From NCBI RefSeq assembly GCF_900105945.1, contig NZ_FNSO01000003.1, positions 62,001 to 126,000 on the forward strand: a stretch of 64,000 bases of DNA. Reading direction: 5' to 3'. Both the position numbers and the translations under genes were made by a program. The notes beneath the pieces were generated by a model. The model saw only the letters and a program-made list of their open reading frames with translations, ran no database searches and had not been told where the DNA came from. Numbering within the stretch: position 1 is the first letter of the stretch; every line of letters starts with the position of its first letter. Shown here one piece after another: positions 62,680-64,000 of this stretch. The DNA is from Amycolatopsis tolypomycina. GTDB taxonomy: Bacteria > Actinomycetota > Actinomycetes > Mycobacteriales > Pseudonocardiaceae.

Positions 62680-62778
62680 CCACCGACGTTAACCCTGGGG
62701 AATGCCGTCAAGTCAGGACCGAACGGACACTTTCGCCAGGGCCGAGAGCCACTTGCGGTGTGCCTCGCGGCCCGGGTG

Positions 62779-63264
62779 TCACTTGTTCGTGTCAGCCGGC
62801 GGGGCGTCGCTGCCGAGGGCGTGGCGGAGGTCGGCGTTCATCTCCGCAAGCCGCGTGGTGAGGTCCGTGACGCGCTCGTCGTCCCAGCCGCCGAGCGCCT
62901 TCTCCATGAACTCGACGTAGCCGGCGCGCCAGCGGGCGAGCTCGGCCCGGCCCTTCTCGGAGACGCTCACCAGGGACGCCCGGCCGTCTTCGGGCGCGGG
63001 ACGGCGGTCGACCAGCCCGGCCGCCGACAGCTGGGCGATCTGCCTGCTCACGACCGAGAGGTCGACGAACCGGCGCTTCGCCAGCTCGGACGGCCGCGTC
63101 TCGCCGTTCTTCGCCAGGTCGGACAGCAGCATCGCGGCCGCCGGGTGCAGCCCGGGCTCGCTCTGCCAGGTCTGCATGATCCAGGCGTGCTGGAGCTGGG
63201 AAGCGGTCTTCAGCTCGCGCATGAGCTCGACCCGGACGTCCTCGTCGGTGTTGTCGAAGCCCAT
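62779..63264 (-). CDS. MarR family transcriptional regulator
   Basis: A 161-aa winged-helix regulator. RPSELAKRRFVDLSVVSRQIAQLSAAGLVDRRPAPEDGRASLVSVSEKG covers the recognition helix and wing; the termini are helical for dimerisation. ATG 63264 (MGFDNTDEDVRVELM) has GGAGGTG six bases upstream, so longer frames (to 63330) are rejected. It ends 99 bp before the MFS start on the same strand, and may regulate that exporter. Confidence 0.93.
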   Translation of the reverse strand: MGFDNTDEDVRVELMRELKTASQLQHAWIMQTWQSEPGLHPAAAMLLSDLAKNGETRPSELAKRRFVDLSVVSRQIAQLSAAGLVDRRPAPEDGRASLVSVSEKGRAELARWRAGYVEFMEKALGGWDDERVTDLTTRLAEMNADLRHALGSDAPPADTNK

Positions 63265-63518
63265 CGGCACCTCCATTGGTTGTGCCATACAAGTATATTG
63301 CCGGGCACTTGCCGTCGACAACCGGTGCACCGGTGAGGTCCCCCACGCCTGACCGGGCGCAATACACCCGGTCGGAGCAACAATGCGGGCAAAAGGGCGC
63401 CCGGCGGATACCCTGCGGACGGGCGCCGCGCGCGGCGCGTTCCAGTGACGTTGAGTGACGAGGTGGCAGCAGTGGCGAAGGACCCAGGAGGCGGTCCCCG
63501 ACCCGTGAACAACCCCTC

Positions 63519-64000
63519 ATGACAGCCGACTCCGTCAGCCCGCTCCCCAGGTCTTCGGCCCCGCGCGAGGCTCCCGCGGCCGTCACGGCCATGGTCCGGC
63601 TCATCCGGGACAGCTGGGCCATGTCCGAGCCCTACATCGCGGACATCTCGCAGTTCTTCTACGGGATGCTGTTCACCCTGGCCCCGACCACGCGCGACTT
63701 CTTCCCGATCAACATGGAGATCCAGCGCGGCAGGCTGGTGCGCGCGCTGGTGCACATCGTGCAGATGGTCGACCGGCCCGACGACCTCGCGCCGTTCCTG
63801 CGCCAGCTGGGCCGCGACCACCGCAAGTTCGGCGTGGTGCCCCGGCACTACGAAGCGGTCGGGACGGCGCTGCTGGCGTCGCTCAAGAACCACCTCGGCC
63901 CGGCGTGGACGCCCGAGGTCGAGCGGGCGTGGGCCGAGGCGTTCACCATCGCCGCGCGGGCCATGCAGGAGGCGGCCGCCTCCGACACGAACCCGCCGTC
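63519..64000 (+). CDS. Flavohaemoglobin-like protein, globin domain (3' end outside window)
   Basis: The visible 160 residues form a globin domain: AVTAMVRLIRDSWAMSEPYIADISQFFYGMLF, then LRQLGRDHRKFGVVPRHYEAVGTALLASL, in which the His before RKFG is the probable haem-binding residue. In this family an FAD/NAD(P)H reductase domain follows beyond the window end. It lies divergently beyond clpB as Rv0385 does. Function would be nitric-oxide dioxygenase or a related oxidase. ATG 63519 overlaps the stop of a 23-codon upstream frame (ATGA). Confidence 0.85.
   Translation, partial: MTADSVSPLPRSSAPREAPAAVTAMVRLIRDSWAMSEPYIADISQFFYGMLFTLAPTTRDFFPINMEIQRGRLVRALVHIVQMVDRPDDLAPFLRQLGRDHRKFGVVPRHYEAVGTALLASLKNHLGPAWTPEVERAWAEAFTIAARAMQEAAASDTNPP

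Overview
The window is very GC-rich, gene-dense chromosomal DNA from a filamentous-type actinobacterium, most likely a Pseudonocardiaceae such as Amycolatopsis (inferred from codon use, F420-linked enzymes, a DasR-type operator and gene order). About 65 protein genes are supported. I found no tRNA, rRNA, CRISPR, prophage or transposase. The backbone keeps the gene order and strands that I remember for the Mycobacterium tuberculosis Rv0357c-Rv0385 region: purA, an Rv0358-like gene, DUF3151, fba, DedA, GH76, SpoU-type methyltransferase, pyrE, an Rv0383c-like gene, clpB and a flavohaemoglobin-like gene. Accessory blocks are inserted between these anchors.

Region by region. 1-9.7 kb: aromatic-acid-type MFS permease (cut by the window edge), a CPA1 Na+/H+ antiporter with a frameshift, OsmC, purA, an Rv0358-like protein, a secreted HNH nuclease, a glycosyltransferase and an FAD/NAD(P)-binding protein. 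9.9-18.4 kb: MFS efflux gene with a structured leader, membrane diguanylate cyclase, TetR/secreted lipase pair, DUF3151, a His-rich membrane protein, a VapBC module and fba. 18.5-25.4 kb: F420 LLM enzyme, aldo/keto reductase, then an oxidative cluster (SDR, PPOX, Baeyer-Villiger monooxygenase, diiron protein, ferredoxin-type reductase) whose two transcription units carry matching TTACC-N3-GGTAA operators. 25.6-31.5 kb: ECF sigma factor, nagA under a DasR (dre) site, DedA, a second VapBC, a GlcD-type oxidase and an F420/PPOX enzyme. 31.6-36.8 kb: a coupled marR - MFS - yceI operon in which exporter and YceI protein both carry CnaB/carboxypeptidase-regulatory-like domains; a second DedA; a VOC protein.

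37.1-44.2 kb: a sugar-uptake operon resembling rhizobial frcBCAK (binding lipoprotein, permease, ATPase, PfkB kinase, FrcK/uridine-kinase-like kinase, SDR), divergent from a LacI repressor across a 24-bp perfect palindrome, with a second LacI-like protein that has no DNA-binding domain. 44.2-49.99 kb: AAC(2')-type acetyltransferase, GH76, molybdopterin oxidoreductase, secreted GH5, SpoU methyltransferase and DUF2784. 50.1-52.1 kb: a coupled stress operon of ECF sigma factor, ZAS anti-sigma factor fused to an Asp23 domain, an Asp23 protein and small genes. 52.2-64 kb: pyrE, an ABC exporter with a frameshifted FtsX-type permease, SDR, secreted protein, Rv0383c-like protein, clpB with a HAIR (HspR) operator, MFS, MarR and a flavohaemoglobin-like gene running off the end.

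Two families of intergenic palindromes recur: GGCACTTTCAC-GTGAAAGTGCC (four copies, one lying in frame inside the pfkB gene) and a roughly 42-nt hairpin with GGTAAGGCGGGTT arms (two copies). Two genes (antiporter, FtsX permease) each carry one extra base, so either both are pseudogenes or the assembly has errors there.
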